64,000 nt of DNA from Corynebacterium vitaeruminis DSM 20294 (GCF_000550805.1 NZ_CP004353.1:2790001-2854000), one strand, 5' to 3'; shown: positions 25,559 to 34,674, numbered from the stretch's first letter. Notes: generated by a model from the sequence alone, not told the origin. Numbers and translations: made by a program.

Positions 25559-25930
25559 TTAGGCGTTGCCGGAGTTCTGCTCGGCGATCTGACGCTTCAC
25601 GTCCTCCATGTCCAGGGCCTTGACCTGGGTGATCAGGTCCTCGAGCGCCGCGGGCGGCAGCGCGCCGGCCTCGCGGTAGACGAGGATCCCGTCGCGGAAG
25701 ACCATGAGGGTGGGGATGGACTGGATCTGCAGCGCGGCGGCCAGGCCCTGGTTGGCCTCGGTGTCGAGCTTGGTGAAGGTCGCATCGGTGTGCTTCTCGG
25801 AGGCCTTCTCATAGGTGGGGCCGAACGCGCGGCACGGGCCGCACCAGGATGCCCACGCGTCCACGAGGACGATGCCGTCCTGGGTCACGGTAGCCTCAAA
25901 TGTGTCTTCCGTTACATCGATGGTTGCCAC
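25559..25930 (-). CDS. Thioredoxin
   Basis: A 123-residue thioredoxin-fold oxidoreductase with the active-site motif WCGPC (C30, C33) and the cis-proline segment QSIPTLMVF. It reduces protein disulfides using electrons from thioredoxin reductase, which is not in the window. The GTG at 25930 is selected because AAAAGGAG lies six to ten bases upstream; the frame extends further but without a ribosome site. A short C-terminal extension (about residues 108-123) follows the canonical fold. Divergent from the CopZ-like gene. Confidence 0.92.
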   Translation of the reverse strand: MATIDVTEDTFEATVTQDGIVLVDAWASWCGPCRAFGPTYEKASEKHTDATFTKLDTEANQGLAAALQIQSIPTLMVFRDGILVYREAGALPPAALEDLITQVKALDMEDVKRQIAEQNSGNA

Positions 25931-26112
25931 GAAATAACTCCTTTTCCAAATTTGTCGTGTTCTAATGAAGGCTAACGACACAGTATCTGAAGTTATTCCC
26001 AGCCTGCAGGTGGCGGGTCCGCACTCGTTGTCGCGCTATGCTGTTGTGGTTGCTTTCGCGGGCTGCTTTCCGCGGCCGGTCGAAGATGAATCCGTACGAA
26101 AGGACCCCGAAC

Positions 26113-26313
26113 ATGACCAAGAATTACTACGTCGAAGGCATGACCTGCCAGCACTGCGTCGCCTCCGTGACCGAGGAGATCGAAGAGGTCGCGGGCGCGC
26201 AGGGCGTCGACGTGGATCTTGAGACCGGTCGGGTCACCGTCACGGGCGAGGATTTCACCGACGCCGACATCGAGGCCGCCATCAAGGAAGCCGGCTACTC
26301 GCTCAAGGCATAA
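26113..26313 (+). CDS. CopZ-like heavy-metal-associated domain protein
   Basis: A 66-residue single HMA domain with the metal-binding motif GMTCQHC (C12, C15) and the ferredoxin-like strand/helix pattern ending EAGYSLKA. Such proteins carry Cu(I), or Zn(II), to a P-type ATPase. No ATPase or CsoR gene is adjacent, so its partner lies elsewhere. ATG 26113 follows AAAGGA; the longer in-frame start at 26038 lacks support. It is followed by a clean terminator. Confidence 0.92.
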   Translation: MTKNYYVEGMTCQHCVASVTEEIEEVAGAQGVDVDLETGRVTVTGEDFTDADIEAAIKEAGYSLKA

Positions 26314-26332
26314 AATATCATTTATTTTTTCG

Positions 26333-26364
26333 CCGCAATCGGTTCCCTCCGGTTGCGGTTTTTT
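26333..26364 (+). terminator. Rho-independent terminator of the CopZ-like gene
   Basis: CCGCAATCGG and CCGGTTGCGG (one mismatch), six-base loop, then TTTTTT. The T-tract continues into dispersed motif copy F. Confidence 0.88.
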
Positions 26365-26383
26365 GCTTGTCGACGCCAAGGCG
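26361..26383 (+). repeat. Dispersed terminator-linked motif, copy F
   Basis: TTTTGCTTGTCGACGCCAAG, continuous with the preceding terminator T-tract; the clearest example of the association. Confidence 0.75.
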
Positions 26384-26417
26384 CGCCGCCCAAGGCTCTC
26401 GAATAAAATGTAGAATT

Positions 26418-27749
26418 ATGAATAACGAAGGCGCCGCACGCACCCGCAATTTCCGGCTCGACCACATGCCCGTGACCGCCAAGCACAAGCGCATGCTGGT
26501 GGGCTCCGGCCTCGGCTGGGCGCTCGACGCCATGGACGTCGGGCTCATCTCCTTCATCATGGCGGCCCTTGCCGCCCAGTGGGGACTTACAGCCACCGAC
26601 ACGTCGTGGCTCGCGTCGATCGGCTTCATGGGCATGGCGCTCGGCGCCACGTTCGGCGGCCTGCTCGCCGACCGCTTCGGGCGCCGCCACGTCTTCGCCG
26701 TCACGCTGCTCATCTACGGCCTAGCGACGGGTGCGTCCACCCTGTCGACGGGACTTGCGATGCTCATCGTCTTCCGCTTTGTGGTGGGTCTGGGCCTCGG
26801 CGCCGAGCTCCCCGTTGCGTCGACGCTCATCTCTGAGTTCGCGCCCCTGCGGGTGCGCGGCCGGATGGTCGTCGCGCTCGAGGCGTTCTGGGCCCTAGGC
26901 TGGATCGCCGCCGCCGCGATCGGGGCCTTCGTGGTCTCTGCCAGCGCCAACGGCTGGCGCTGGGCGCTAGCCCTCGGCTGCGTCCCCGCGGTCTACGCCC
27001 TCTACGTCCGCCTGGGCCTTCCGGAGTCCGTGAGATTCCTCGAGTCGAAGGGCCGCCACGACGAGGCGGAGCAGGTGGTGCGGGGATTCGAGGCCGAGGT
27101 TCCGGCGGGCGAGCTTGCCGCGCTGCGTTCGGAGGCGCCCGCGGAAAAGCCCGACGAGGCGGCGGGCACCTCGATCTGGGCGCCCGCGCTCCGCGCCCGC
27201 ACCGCTGCGCTGTGGACGGTGTGGTTCTGCATCAACCTGAGCTACTACGGCGCCTTCATCTGGATCCCCTCGCTGCTGGTCCACGACGGGTTCAGCTTGG
27301 TGAAGTCCTTCCAGTACACGCTCATCATCACGCTCGCGCAGCTGCCGGGCTACGCGGCCGCCGCATGGCTCATCGAGCGGTGGGGGCGCCGGGTTACCCT
27401 CGGGGTGTTCCTCGTCGGCTCCGCCGTCGCCGCTGGCCTCTACGGCTTCGCCGGAACCACCTCCACGATCATCGCGGCGGGCTGCCTGCTGAGCTTCTTC
27501 AACCTTGGCGCCTGGGGGGCCTTGTACGCCATCGGGCCGGAGCTCTACCCCACCGCGGTGCGCGGCGCGGGCACGGGTGCCGCCGCGGGGTTCGGGCGTA
27601 TCGCCTCCATCATCGCCCCACTCATCGTCCCGCCGATCGTTGCCGCGGCGGGAACGAACGCGCTGTTTGCGCTGTTCGGGGCGGCATTCGCCATCGCCGC
27701 CGTCGCCGCGTTCACGCTGCCGGAGCAAAAGGGCAAGGCGCTGGCCTAG
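26418..27749 (+). CDS. MFS transporter, NiaP/aromatic-acid-porter-like
   Basis: A 443-residue transporter with twelve membrane helices and MFS motif A (GGLLADRFGRRHVF, about residues 75-88). The N-terminal GSGLGWALDAMDVGLISF resembles niacin (NiaP) and aromatic-acid porters of the sugar-porter superfamily. LPESVRFLESKGR marks the central cytoplasmic loop, followed by ERWGRRVTLG in the second half. The substrate is not certain. There is no Shine-Dalgarno sequence, but TAAAAT at 26404-26409 lies eight bases before the ATG, so the mRNA is probably leaderless. Its stop shares CTAG with dnaB. Confidence 0.87.
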   Translation: MNNEGAARTRNFRLDHMPVTAKHKRMLVGSGLGWALDAMDVGLISFIMAALAAQWGLTATDTSWLASIGFMGMALGATFGGLLADRFGRRHVFAVTLLIYGLATGASTLSTGLAMLIVFRFVVGLGLGAELPVASTLISEFAPLRVRGRMVVALEAFWALGWIAAAAIGAFVVSASANGWRWALALGCVPAVYALYVRLGLPESVRFLESKGRHDEAEQVVRGFEAEVPAGELAALRSEAPAEKPDEAAGTSIWAPALRARTAALWTVWFCINLSYYGAFIWIPSLLVHDGFSLVKSFQYTLIITLAQLPGYAAAAWLIERWGRRVTLGVFLVGSAVAAGLYGFAGTTSTIIAAGCLLSFFNLGAWGALYAIGPELYPTAVRGAGTGAAAGFGRIASIIAPLIVPPIVAAAGTNALFALFGAAFAIAAVAAFTLPEQKGKALA

Positions 27750-29197
27750 CCGCGCGCCATGTCCACGAAGCGCGAGTAGTGCAGCTGGTGGGCGACCTGG
27801 ACGGTGTCGATGGGGCCGCCGCGGTGCTTGGCCAGGATGATGTCGGCCTCGCCAGCGCGCTCGTTGTCCTTGTCCTGTGAATCGGGGCGGTAGAGCAGCA
27901 TGACCATGTCGGCGTCCTGCTCGAGCGAGCCGGACTCGCGCAGGTCGGCGATCTGCGGGCGCTTGTCGGTGCGCGACTCCGGGCCACGGTTGAGCTGCGA
28001 GATCGCCACCAGCGGCACGTCGAGCTCCTTGGCCAGCAGCTTGAGCTGGCGAGAGAACTCGGAGACCTCCTGCTGGCGGGACTCGACACGCTTGCCCGAG
28101 CTCATGAGCTGGAGGTAGTCGAGCACGATGAGTTGCAGGTCGTGCTTCTGCTTGAGCTGTCGGGCCTTGGAGCGGATCTCCATCATGGTGAGGTTCGCGG
28201 AGTCGTCGATGAACAGCGGCGCGTTCTCGATCTGCCCGACGCGGGTGGCGAGCTTCGCCCACGCCGCGTCGTCGAGGCGGCCGGAGCGCATGTCGGAGAG
28301 CTTGACCTCGGTCTCCGCGGACAGCAGGCGCATGACGATCTCCGACTTCGACATTTCCAGGGAGAAGATGACGGCCGTCTTGTTGTGCTTGATGGAGCAC
28401 GAGCGCACGAAGTCGAGGGCAAGTGTCGACTTGCCCACGCCGGGGCGGGCCGCGACGATGATCATCTGGCCGCCGTGCAGGCCGTTGGTGAGGTTATCGA
28501 GGTCGATGAAGCCCGTGGGGATGCCCATGGCGAGGCCACCGTTGGTGGTGATCTCGTCGAGCTCGTCCATGGTGGGCTGCAGGATGTCCATGAGCACCGA
28601 GTAGTCCTCGGTCTTGTTCTTCTTGGCGATGTCGAAGACCTGCTGCTGGGCCATGTCGATGACCGCGTCGATCTCCGCGCCCTCGGTGCCCTCGTATCCG
28701 AGCTGCACGACGCGGGTGCCGGCGTCGACGAGCTTCCGGAGCAGCCCCTTCTCGGCGACGATCTCCGCGTAGTACCGCGCGTTCGCGGCCGTGGGCACCG
28801 ACGAGATGAGCGTGTGCAGGTAGGGGGCTCCGCCCGCACGCTCGAGGTCGTTGTTGCGGTCGAGGCGGGCCGCGACGATGACCGGGTCGATCTCCTTGTT
28901 GTCGGAGAACAGGTCGATGATCGCCTGGTAGATGAGCTGGTGGGCGGGACGGTAGAAGTCCTCCGGCGAGAGCACCTCGATGATGTCGACGACCGTGGAG
29001 GGACTCAGCAGCATGGCGCCGAGCACGCCCTGCTCGGCCTCGTTGTCGTGCGGCGGCTGGCGGAATTCTCCGAAGGGGGTGCGGTTGTTCTCCCGGCGCT
29101 GGAAATTGCGGTCTGACGGGCGGAAATCCGGTTCCTCGTCGAGCGGCGGCGGGACGAAATCGTCGTCGAAGCTTGCGCCCTCAACCCCAGTTGTCAT
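27746..29197 (-). CDS. dnaB: Replicative DNA helicase DnaB
   Basis: A 483-residue hexameric helicase. The N-terminal domain (about 50-160: PPHDNEAEQGVLGAML) binds primase. The RecA-like C-terminal domain carries Walker A ARPGVGKST, Walker B LIVLDYLQLM, and the conserved RQQEVSEFSRQLKLLAKEL and SGSLEQDADMV blocks. No intein is present. It unwinds DNA ahead of the replisome and needs a loader not seen here. ATG 29197 with GAGGGG upstream is chosen over the longer frame to 29257. The gene belongs to the rpsF-ssb-rplI-dnaB conserved neighbourhood, here interrupted by two genes. Confidence 0.97.
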   Translation of the reverse strand: MTTGVEGASFDDDFVPPPLDEEPDFRPSDRNFQRRENNRTPFGEFRQPPHDNEAEQGVLGAMLLSPSTVVDIIEVLSPEDFYRPAHQLIYQAIIDLFSDNKEIDPVIVAARLDRNNDLERAGGAPYLHTLISSVPTAANARYYAEIVAEKGLLRKLVDAGTRVVQLGYEGTEGAEIDAVIDMAQQQVFDIAKKNKTEDYSVLMDILQPTMDELDEITTNGGLAMGIPTGFIDLDNLTNGLHGGQMIIVAARPGVGKSTLALDFVRSCSIKHNKTAVIFSLEMSKSEIVMRLLSAETEVKLSDMRSGRLDDAAWAKLATRVGQIENAPLFIDDSANLTMMEIRSKARQLKQKHDLQLIVLDYLQLMSSGKRVESRQQEVSEFSRQLKLLAKELDVPLVAISQLNRGPESRTDKRPQIADLRESGSLEQDADMVMLLYRPDSQDKDNERAGEADIILAKHRGGPIDTVQVAHQLHYSRFVDMARG

Positions 29198-29311
29198 CGA
29201 ACCCCTCTTTCTTGAGTCAATCTCTACAGATTGTAGCGACGGCAAGAAATACCGCAAGGTTCCCTGGACGGGCCTGGGGATAACTACGGTTGCTAGGCCA
29301 ATAGGAGGGGG

Positions 29312-29320
29312 TTATCCACA
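29312..29320 (+). promoter_or_regulatory. Perfect DnaA box upstream of dnaB
   Basis: TTATCCACA, an exact consensus DnaA box, 115 bases upstream of the dnaB start in the divergent dnaB/HNH intergenic region. A further GGATAACTA is nearby. It could couple dnaB expression to DnaA. Confidence 0.55.
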
Positions 29321-29373
29321 GGCGCGCGACACTACGCTCGCGCGCGGTGCGGAGTGTTTGTAGCGTGAGGCTC

Positions 29374-30330
29374 ATGGATCCGATCGACGCGTTCGCCGCC
29401 GCCTTCACCTACCCCGTCGCCCTCCTGCGCGCCGTGACAGGTGCCAACGTCGCCAGCCTGACAGCCCGCGGAATACCAGCCACCTACGCCCGCGAACTCA
29501 CAGACCTCGCCCCCATCTACACCCGCGGCCACCTCGCGGCCGCCCTCGAAGAAAACGGGCACGGCCTAGCCACCATCCAGATCATCGAAAAACTCGCCCG
29601 CCGCCTCCCCACCGGCGCACGCCACACCTTCCGGCTCACCCTTGCCCGCATGGTAGGCGACGTCGACCACATTCACGCAGCAGGCCGCGCCCTACTACCA
29701 GCCACCCCACCACCGAAAACCGGGGCTAGAATCACCAGACGCAAAAACCACGTCTGGTCCGTAACATTCACCGGACCCGCAGCCACCATCGCGCAACTCT
29801 ACGACCCGTTCAAACACACCCGCGACCCCGCAACCGCCCTCCGCGACACCATCACCCGTGGTGGGGTTCGCACCGTGCTGCGCCCCCTCGTCGTCATCCC
29901 CCTTCACCACACAACGAAAGTGCTAGACGGCACCAAAGACGAAACCACCTTCTGCTGCAGCGACGGGGTCATCCGCACCAGCACCCACATAGCCAACATG
30001 GAGTTGGACGAAACCTGGGGGTTTGCACTCACCCACCCCGTAGCTGGCCCCGTCGACCTCGTACGCACCCAGCGGTTTGCCAACACCAAGCAACGCATCC
30101 TCGCCACCGTGGACAATCCCACCTGCGCCTGGGACGGATGCACCACCCCCGCCGACGAATGCCAAATCCACCACCTCGTTGCCTGGCACCACGGCGGACA
30201 CACCACAAGCAGCAACCTAGCCACCTGCTGCGCCTACCACAACGGTGTCAACGACGATAACCCCAACGCCCCACCACGCTACGGGCACCTGACCAGACAC
30301 AACGGAAAAGTCACCCGCGTCTACCACTAA
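29374..30330 (+). CDS. HNH endonuclease domain protein with DUF222-like N-terminus
   Basis: A 318-residue protein of the multicopy actinobacterial DUF222/13E12-type HNH family. The N-terminal region is helical. The C-terminal HNH nuclease (about residues 250-295) contains WDGC, CQIHHLVAWHHGG (H266, H267) and NLATCCAYHN, with paired cysteines for a zinc site. The biological role of the family is unknown; it spreads between genomes and within them. Third codon positions favour A and C in long CAC/ACC runs, unlike neighbouring genes. ATG 29374 is chosen, with TAGCGT seven bases upstream (leaderless); GTG 29365 is an alternative. Confidence 0.83.
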   Translation: MDPIDAFAAAFTYPVALLRAVTGANVASLTARGIPATYARELTDLAPIYTRGHLAAALEENGHGLATIQIIEKLARRLPTGARHTFRLTLARMVGDVDHIHAAGRALLPATPPPKTGARITRRKNHVWSVTFTGPAATIAQLYDPFKHTRDPATALRDTITRGGVRTVLRPLVVIPLHHTTKVLDGTKDETTFCCSDGVIRTSTHIANMELDETWGFALTHPVAGPVDLVRTQRFANTKQRILATVDNPTCAWDGCTTPADECQIHHLVAWHHGGHTTSSNLATCCAYHNGVNDDNPNAPPRYGHLTRHNGKVTRVYH

Positions 30331-30333
30331 ACC

Positions 30334-30358
30334 CGCAGGCGAATCACGCCCCGCGGGC
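30334..30358. terminator. Candidate bidirectional hairpin between HNH and GH15 genes
   Basis: CCCGC-GGCG and CGCC-GCGGG pair around a five-base loop with small bulges, between two convergent stop codons 13 bases apart. There is no T-tract, so termination strength is uncertain. Confidence 0.4.
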
Positions 30359-32221
30359 TAGACGCGCGCGCGAAATCGCATCCGCGGCTCGGATGAGCGC
30401 GAGGTGGGAGAAGGCCTGGGGGAAGTTTCCGGCCAGCCGCTTGTTGATCGGGTCGTATTCCTCGGCGAGCAGGCCGAGGTCGTTGGCGACCCCGGTGACC
30501 ATGTTCATCTTCTCCTCGGCTTCCTCGAGGCGGCCGGAGGCGGCGTACTGCTCGATGAGCCAGAAGGTGCAGATGAGGAACGGGGATTCCCCGCCTTGGA
30601 GCCCATCCACGCCGCCTTCCGTTCGGTACCGGTACACGTAGCCATGGTCGTCGACAAGCTCCTGCTCGATGGCAGCAACCGTACCTTTCATGCGGGCGTC
30701 GTCGGCGGCGATGAACCGGGTGTGCGAGAGCTGGAGGAGCGAGGCGTCGACGGTCGTACCGCCGTAGAACTGCGTGAACGTGCCGAGCTCCTCGTTGAAG
30801 CCGTGCTCAAGGATCTCCTCGGCGAGCCGATCGCGGTAGAAGCGCCAGCTCTCCACGTCCCCGTCGAGGCCGTGCAGCTCGACCGCGCGGATGCCCTCGT
30901 TGAAGGCTGCCCACATCATGACGCGGCCGTGCGTGAAGAACCGCGGAAGCCCACGCATCTCCCAGATGCCGTGGTCCTTCACGTGGATGTGCTCGGTCTG
31001 GTAGTCGAGCAGGCGCTTTTGCAGGCCCCAGGAGAACTCGTCCTCCTCGTAGCCGCTGTCGCGCAGCCGCGCCAGCGCCAGCATCACCTCGCCGACCACG
31101 TCGGCCTGGTACTGGCCCGCCGCCCCGTTTCCCACGCGTACCGGCGTCGAACCGGCGTACCCCTTGAGATGCGTGAGCTCCTTCTCGTCAAGCTCGCGCT
31201 CGCCGCCGAGGCCGTACATGATCTGAAGGTTCTCCACGTCGCCGGCGACGGCGCGCAGCAGCCAGTTGCGCCAGTCGAGGGCGCCGTCCACGAAGCCGTG
31301 GCTGGCCATCACCTCCACGGTGAGCGCGGCGTCGCGCAGCCAGGTGTAGCGATAGTCCCAGTTGCGCTCGCCGCCGAAGTCCTCCGGTAGCGAGGAGGTG
31401 GGCGCGGCCACGATGCCGCCGGTGTCCGAGTGCGTGAGCGCGCGCAGGACGAGGAGCGAGCGCTCCACCAGGCCCGCCCACGGGGAGTCCACCGCGAGGT
31501 TATCGATCCACGACTGCCAGAAGTCGGTGGTCAGCGTCAGCGCGGCCTCGGCCGCCACGGGCTCGGGCACCTCCTGCCAGGAGGGGAACCACGTCAGCGA
31601 CCAGTCGAGCTTGTCGCCAGCGCTGAGCTGGAAGTCCCCGACCAACCGGGGCAGGAGCCTGGACTCGCCCTCCTCTAGGTCCTCGGAGGTGGCGCTGAAC
31701 AGCCTGGGACCGCGGAAGAGGAGGCCGTCGGGTCCCGCCTTGCACACGAGCACCTGCTCGCCGGAGGACGGCAGGACCTGGTTGGAGAACCAGGGCAGCG
31801 CCCGGGCATAGCTGAAACGGACGCGAAGGTCGTGGGTCACGGTGACCTCGCCCTCGAGGCATTCGACCATGCGGATGACGTCGGCCTGGATCGACGAGGG
31901 CGGGAGGAAATCCGTCACCTTGGCGCGGCCGGTGGGGCACGCCCAGATTGTCTCCACGATGAGGGTGTTCTTTACGTAGCGGCGTTCCTCGACCATGCCG
32001 CCGCGGACGGAGAGCTTCCAGCGGCCGTCGTCCGGGGTACCCAGCAGGCTGGTGAACACCGCCGGGGAGTCGAAGCGCGGCAGGCACAGCCAGTCGATGG
32101 ACCCCTCGCGGGACACCAGCGGGCCGGTCTGGAGGTCGGAAAGCAGGGCATAGTCCTCGATCGGCGTCGAGTGGTGGCGACTGGGGCTGCCGGAGGCGTC
32201 GGTGTGAGTCTTCGAGGTCAT
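30344..32221 (-). CDS. Glycoside hydrolase family 15 protein (glucoamylase/trehalase-like)
   Basis: A 625-residue cytoplasmic enzyme. An N-terminal beta-sandwich begins IEDYALLSDLQTGPLVSREGSIDWLCLPRFDSP. An (alpha/alpha)6 barrel follows, with FGGERNWDYRYTWLRDAALTVEVM and the C-terminal LLAEEYDPINKRLAGNFPQAFSHLALI. This is the bacterial GH15 group which in mycobacteria includes a trehalase, so trehalose or maltodextrin hydrolysis is plausible; the substrate is not determined. There is no signal peptide. It lies in the normally compact rplI-dnaB interval. Confidence 0.9.
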   Translation of the reverse strand: MTSKTHTDASGSPSRHHSTPIEDYALLSDLQTGPLVSREGSIDWLCLPRFDSPAVFTSLLGTPDDGRWKLSVRGGMVEERRYVKNTLIVETIWACPTGRAKVTDFLPPSSIQADVIRMVECLEGEVTVTHDLRVRFSYARALPWFSNQVLPSSGEQVLVCKAGPDGLLFRGPRLFSATSEDLEEGESRLLPRLVGDFQLSAGDKLDWSLTWFPSWQEVPEPVAAEAALTLTTDFWQSWIDNLAVDSPWAGLVERSLLVLRALTHSDTGGIVAAPTSSLPEDFGGERNWDYRYTWLRDAALTVEVMASHGFVDGALDWRNWLLRAVAGDVENLQIMYGLGGERELDEKELTHLKGYAGSTPVRVGNGAAGQYQADVVGEVMLALARLRDSGYEEDEFSWGLQKRLLDYQTEHIHVKDHGIWEMRGLPRFFTHGRVMMWAAFNEGIRAVELHGLDGDVESWRFYRDRLAEEILEHGFNEELGTFTQFYGGTTVDASLLQLSHTRFIAADDARMKGTVAAIEQELVDDHGYVYRYRTEGGVDGLQGGESPFLICTFWLIEQYAASGRLEEAEEKMNMVTGVANDLGLLAEEYDPINKRLAGNFPQAFSHLALIRAADAISRARLARGA

Positions 32222-32785
32222 AGTCTTCCTTTATACGCGCGTTTGCGGGCGCGAGAGACTAAGACTTTCCTGAGAATGAGCTGACGCTGCCGCCGCCCGG
32301 AGCGCGCACGGGCCCACGGAAAATGGGGGCGCGCGAGGCGGTTCTTCACAAAGTTATCCACAGGCGTTGTGCATGGCTCACAAAAACGGTGGAGTTTTTC
32401 CACAGCGGCTGTGGATAACTTGTGGAATCCGAAGCATCGAATTTCAACCAGATCGCGAAAGTCGCTGTTCAGAGCATTTTTTCGCCCGGTGGACAACTGT
32501 GGAATTGCCGCTCGTGGCGGTGGATAACGCCCTTACCTGCGGGTTTGACAAAGCCGAAAAAGGCACTCCGAAACCCACACGACGGTGAGCTGCGGCTTCC
32601 CCAAACCGGGTTGTCCCCACGTTTATTCACAGGGCGTTCCACACCCTAAAATGCGCAGTTTTGTAAGAGCCTTTACCCCCGCAGGCTTCTCAGAAAGACG
32701 AGCGGCCCCGAACCACGCTAGGTGGTCGGGGCCGCTCGAGTGCTGTTGTCGTTGGGCTAGAGTTCTAGCCGTTGCTGGTGCCTAA
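32222..32785. promoter_or_regulatory. Non-coding region with DnaA-box cluster
   Basis: A 564-base interval without a credible gene. Sites fitting TTWTNCACA: TTATCCACA at 32354-32362, TTTTCCACA at 32396-32404, TGTGGATAA (complement) at 32410-32418, TTATTCACA at 32623-32631. A one-mismatch GGTGGATAA lies at 32519-32527, and further TGTGG runs occur. The density is origin-like, but dnaA and dnaN are absent. The rest of the interval holds the promoter region of the GH15 gene and the rplI terminator. Confidence 0.6.
32700..32737 (-). terminator. Terminator hairpin after rplI
   Basis: GAGCGGCCCCGA and TCGGGGCCGCTC with inner CAC/GTG pairing form a stem of about 15 base pairs. The minus strand continues GTCTTTCTG. 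It ends the rpsF-ssb-rplI operon. Confidence 0.75.
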
Positions 32786-33238
32786 TTAGGCAGCAACAAC
32801 CTCAAAGTTCACCTTAGCTGCGATGTCGGAGTGCAGCTTCACGTTCACGGTGTAGTTTCCAGTGGACTTAACCAAGCCCTTTGGAAGCTCGATGGAACGC
32901 TTGTCCAGGGACGGGCCGCCAGCCTTCTTCACTGCTGCCACGATGTCCTCGGCGGAAACGGAGCCGAAGAGCTTGCCCTTCTCGGAGGTGCGAACTGCGA
33001 CGGAGACACCCTCGAGTGCCTCAACTGCAGCCTTAACCTCTTGTGCGTGGTCGAAGTCGCGGATTGCGCGAGCTTCCTGAGCACGCTTGATGCCCTCGAT
33101 CTGCTTCTCGGCACCACGGGTGGCCACGATGGCCAGGCCGCGAGGAAGCAGGAGGTTACGTCCGTAGCCGTCCTTGACCTCGACGATGTCGCCAGCGACA
33201 CCGAGGTTGTCAACGTCGGCGGTGAGGATCAGCTTCAT
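32786..33238 (-). CDS. rplI: 50S ribosomal protein L9
   Basis: A 150-residue L9. The N-terminal rRNA-binding domain ([32 protein letters not shown] start, residues 1-40) contains the [13 protein letters not shown] signature. A long connecting helix and a C-terminal domain follow. L9 binds 23S helix 76 and limits frameshifting. It is the third gene of rpsF-ssb-rplI; rpsR is not in this cluster, as in other corynebacteria. Confidence 0.97.
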   Translation of the reverse strand: MKLILTADVDNLGVAGDIVEVKDGYGRNLLLPRGLAIVATRGAEKQIEGIKRAQEARAIRDFDHAQEVKAAVEALEGVSVAVRTSEKGKLFGSVSAEDIVAAVKKAGGPSLDKRSIELPKGLVKSTGNYTVNVKLHSDIAAKVNFEVVAA

Positions 33239-33356
33239 GATCCCTGCCTTTCGTTTTACGGCCTCGAGCGCCCTCCGCCGAAGAAGCGGAAAGAATCTGG
33301 CGCCCGAGGAAAAGTGTGAAAATCAGTTGATAATAAGTGCGAAATGACTTGGCCGT

Positions 33357-33953
33357 TTAGAACGGCGGCTCGTCATCGGCACCGCCAAATCCGCCTGCCG
33401 GTGGTGCGCTGCTCCACGGGTCGTTCTCGGGCGCTGCTCGGTGGGTCTGCTGCGATGAGCTCGGCTGACCCTGGAATCCGCCGGAGTTGCTCTGGTTAAA
33501 GCCACCCTGGTTTCCTCCGCCGAAGCCGCCCTGGGAACCGCCGCCGAAGCCACCACCGCTGTTGCCGTAAGAGCCGCCGCCTTCACGAGGATTGCGGTTG
33601 ATCTGAGCGGTCGCGTAGCGCAGGGACGGGCCGACCTCGTCGACGTCGATCTCCATGACGCTGCGTCGCTCGCCCTCGCGGGTCTCGTAGGAACGCTGCT
33701 TGAGGCGGCCGGTGACGATCACGCGGGTGCCCTTCGTGAGGGACTCCGCCACGTTCTCGGCGGCCTGGCGCCAGATGTTGCAGCTGATGAACATGGCCTC
33801 GCCGTCCACCCACTGGTTCGTCTGGCTGTCGTAGCGACGCGGGGTAGAGGCGACGCGGAAATTGGCCACCGCCGCACCCGCCGGGGTGAAGCGAAGCTCT
33901 GGGTCGGCGACAATGTTGCCGACAACAGTGATGTTGACGTCTCCCTGTGCCAT
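33357..33953 (-). CDS. ssb: Single-stranded DNA-binding protein
   Basis: A 198-residue SSB. The OB fold spans residues 1-112 ([23 protein letters not shown], then [15 protein letters not shown]). The tail is rich in glycine, glutamine and asparagine (115-175), and the acidic tip DDEPPF recruits replication and repair partners. It is tetrameric and protects ssDNA at the fork. It lies between rpsF and rplI with 79 and 118 base gaps. Confidence 0.97.
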   Translation of the reverse strand: MAQGDVNITVVGNIVADPELRFTPAGAAVANFRVASTPRRYDSQTNQWVDGEAMFISCNIWRQAAENVAESLTKGTRVIVTGRLKQRSYETREGERRSVMEIDVDEVGPSLRYATAQINRNPREGGGSYGNSGGGFGGGSQGGFGGGNQGGFNQSNSGGFQGQPSSSQQTHRAAPENDPWSSAPPAGGFGGADDEPPF

Positions 33954-34032
33954 GTTCTTCTTCCTTAAAGTCGACTGTTCTTAATGCTGATGCGGGATTG
34001 GATGCTCTAGCGCTACGTTCGGGCGCGAGGCC

Positions 34033-34320
34033 TTACTTGTCGTTGCGCAGAACCTTGGTACGCAGAACGCCGTCGTTCAGGTTCAACACGCGGTCGAGCT
34101 CCAGAACGGTAGCGGACTCGCAGTTGAGGTTCACTACAGCGTAGATTCCCTCTTCCTTCTTGGCGATCGGGTAGGCCAGACGGCGCTTACCCCAGATATC
34201 AACCTTTTCCACGGTGCCGTTTTCCTTGCGGACGATCTCGAGGAACTTGTCCAGGGACGGGGCAACAGTGCGTTCATCCTGGGAAGGATCCAGAATGACC
34301 ATAACTTCGTAGTGACGCAC
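34033..34320 (-). CDS. rpsF: 30S ribosomal protein S6
   Basis: A 95-residue S6 beginning at GTG 34320 ([22 protein letters not shown]), with the [20 protein letters not shown] core. AGGAGG precedes an ATG at 34329 by three bases and this GTG by twelve; family alignment favours the GTG. Proteomics would settle it. It is the first gene of the rpsF-ssb-rplI operon. Confidence 0.95.
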   Translation of the reverse strand: MRHYEVMVILDPSQDERTVAPSLDKFLEIVRKENGTVEKVDIWGKRRLAYPIAKKEEGIYAVVNLNCESATVLELDRVLNLNDGVLRTKVLRNDK

Positions 34321-34361
34321 GGACCTCATCACCTCCTATGGTCTTGTAGTAATTTGATTCG

Positions 34362-34385
34362 GCCACAACCCGAATTGGCTGTGGC
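34362..34385 (-). promoter_or_regulatory. Leader hairpin upstream of rpsF
   Basis: GCCACA and TGTGGC with an inner CC/GG pair form a hairpin in the rpsF leader, 40 bases before the start codon. S6:S18-responsive leaders exist in many bacteria, but I cannot confirm the motif here. Confidence 0.3.
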
Positions 34386-34467
34386 AGGAGGGTTCGTTGC
34401 GTCAGCAACCTTTCTAAGATAACGGACTCGCCTGCAAAAGTCCACCCCCGCGGGGCCGTGTTGGCCG

Positions 34468-34659
34468 CTAGGCGGGGTTGTTGGCCACGTAGATCGCCAG
34501 CCCCACGGGCACCACGGTGATGAGCACGACCGCCACGGCGAAGCACCCCCACGTCAGCTTCTTCGACTTCTTGTACATGAAGCTGACGAACGCAGCCATG
34601 AAGAACAGGAAGCCCACAAACACGCTTCCCATGGTGGTGATCATGATGGGCATCGACAT
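34468..34659 (-). CDS. Small two-helix membrane protein
   Basis: A 63-residue protein with hydrophobic segments at about residues 7-27 and 38-60, separated by the basic YKKSKKL loop, so both ends probably face outward. AAAAGGATT precedes the ATG. It follows the GT87 gene by 15 bases and belongs to that transcript. No named family was recognised. Confidence 0.75.
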   Translation of the reverse strand: MSMPIMITTMGSVFVGFLFFMAAFVSFMYKKSKKLTWGCFAVAVVLITVVPVGLAIYVANNPA

Positions 34660-34674
34660 AAGTAATCCTTTTGA

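Noticed and set aside
26967..28400. A 477-codon minus-strand frame spanning the MFS and dnaB genes
   Set aside because: It overlaps two well-supported genes in the wrong frame and contains only low-complexity sequence.
32354..32631. This interval as the chromosomal origin
   Set aside because: DnaA boxes are clustered, but dnaA and dnaN are absent and no AT-rich unwinding element is obvious; kept only as a DnaA-box cluster.
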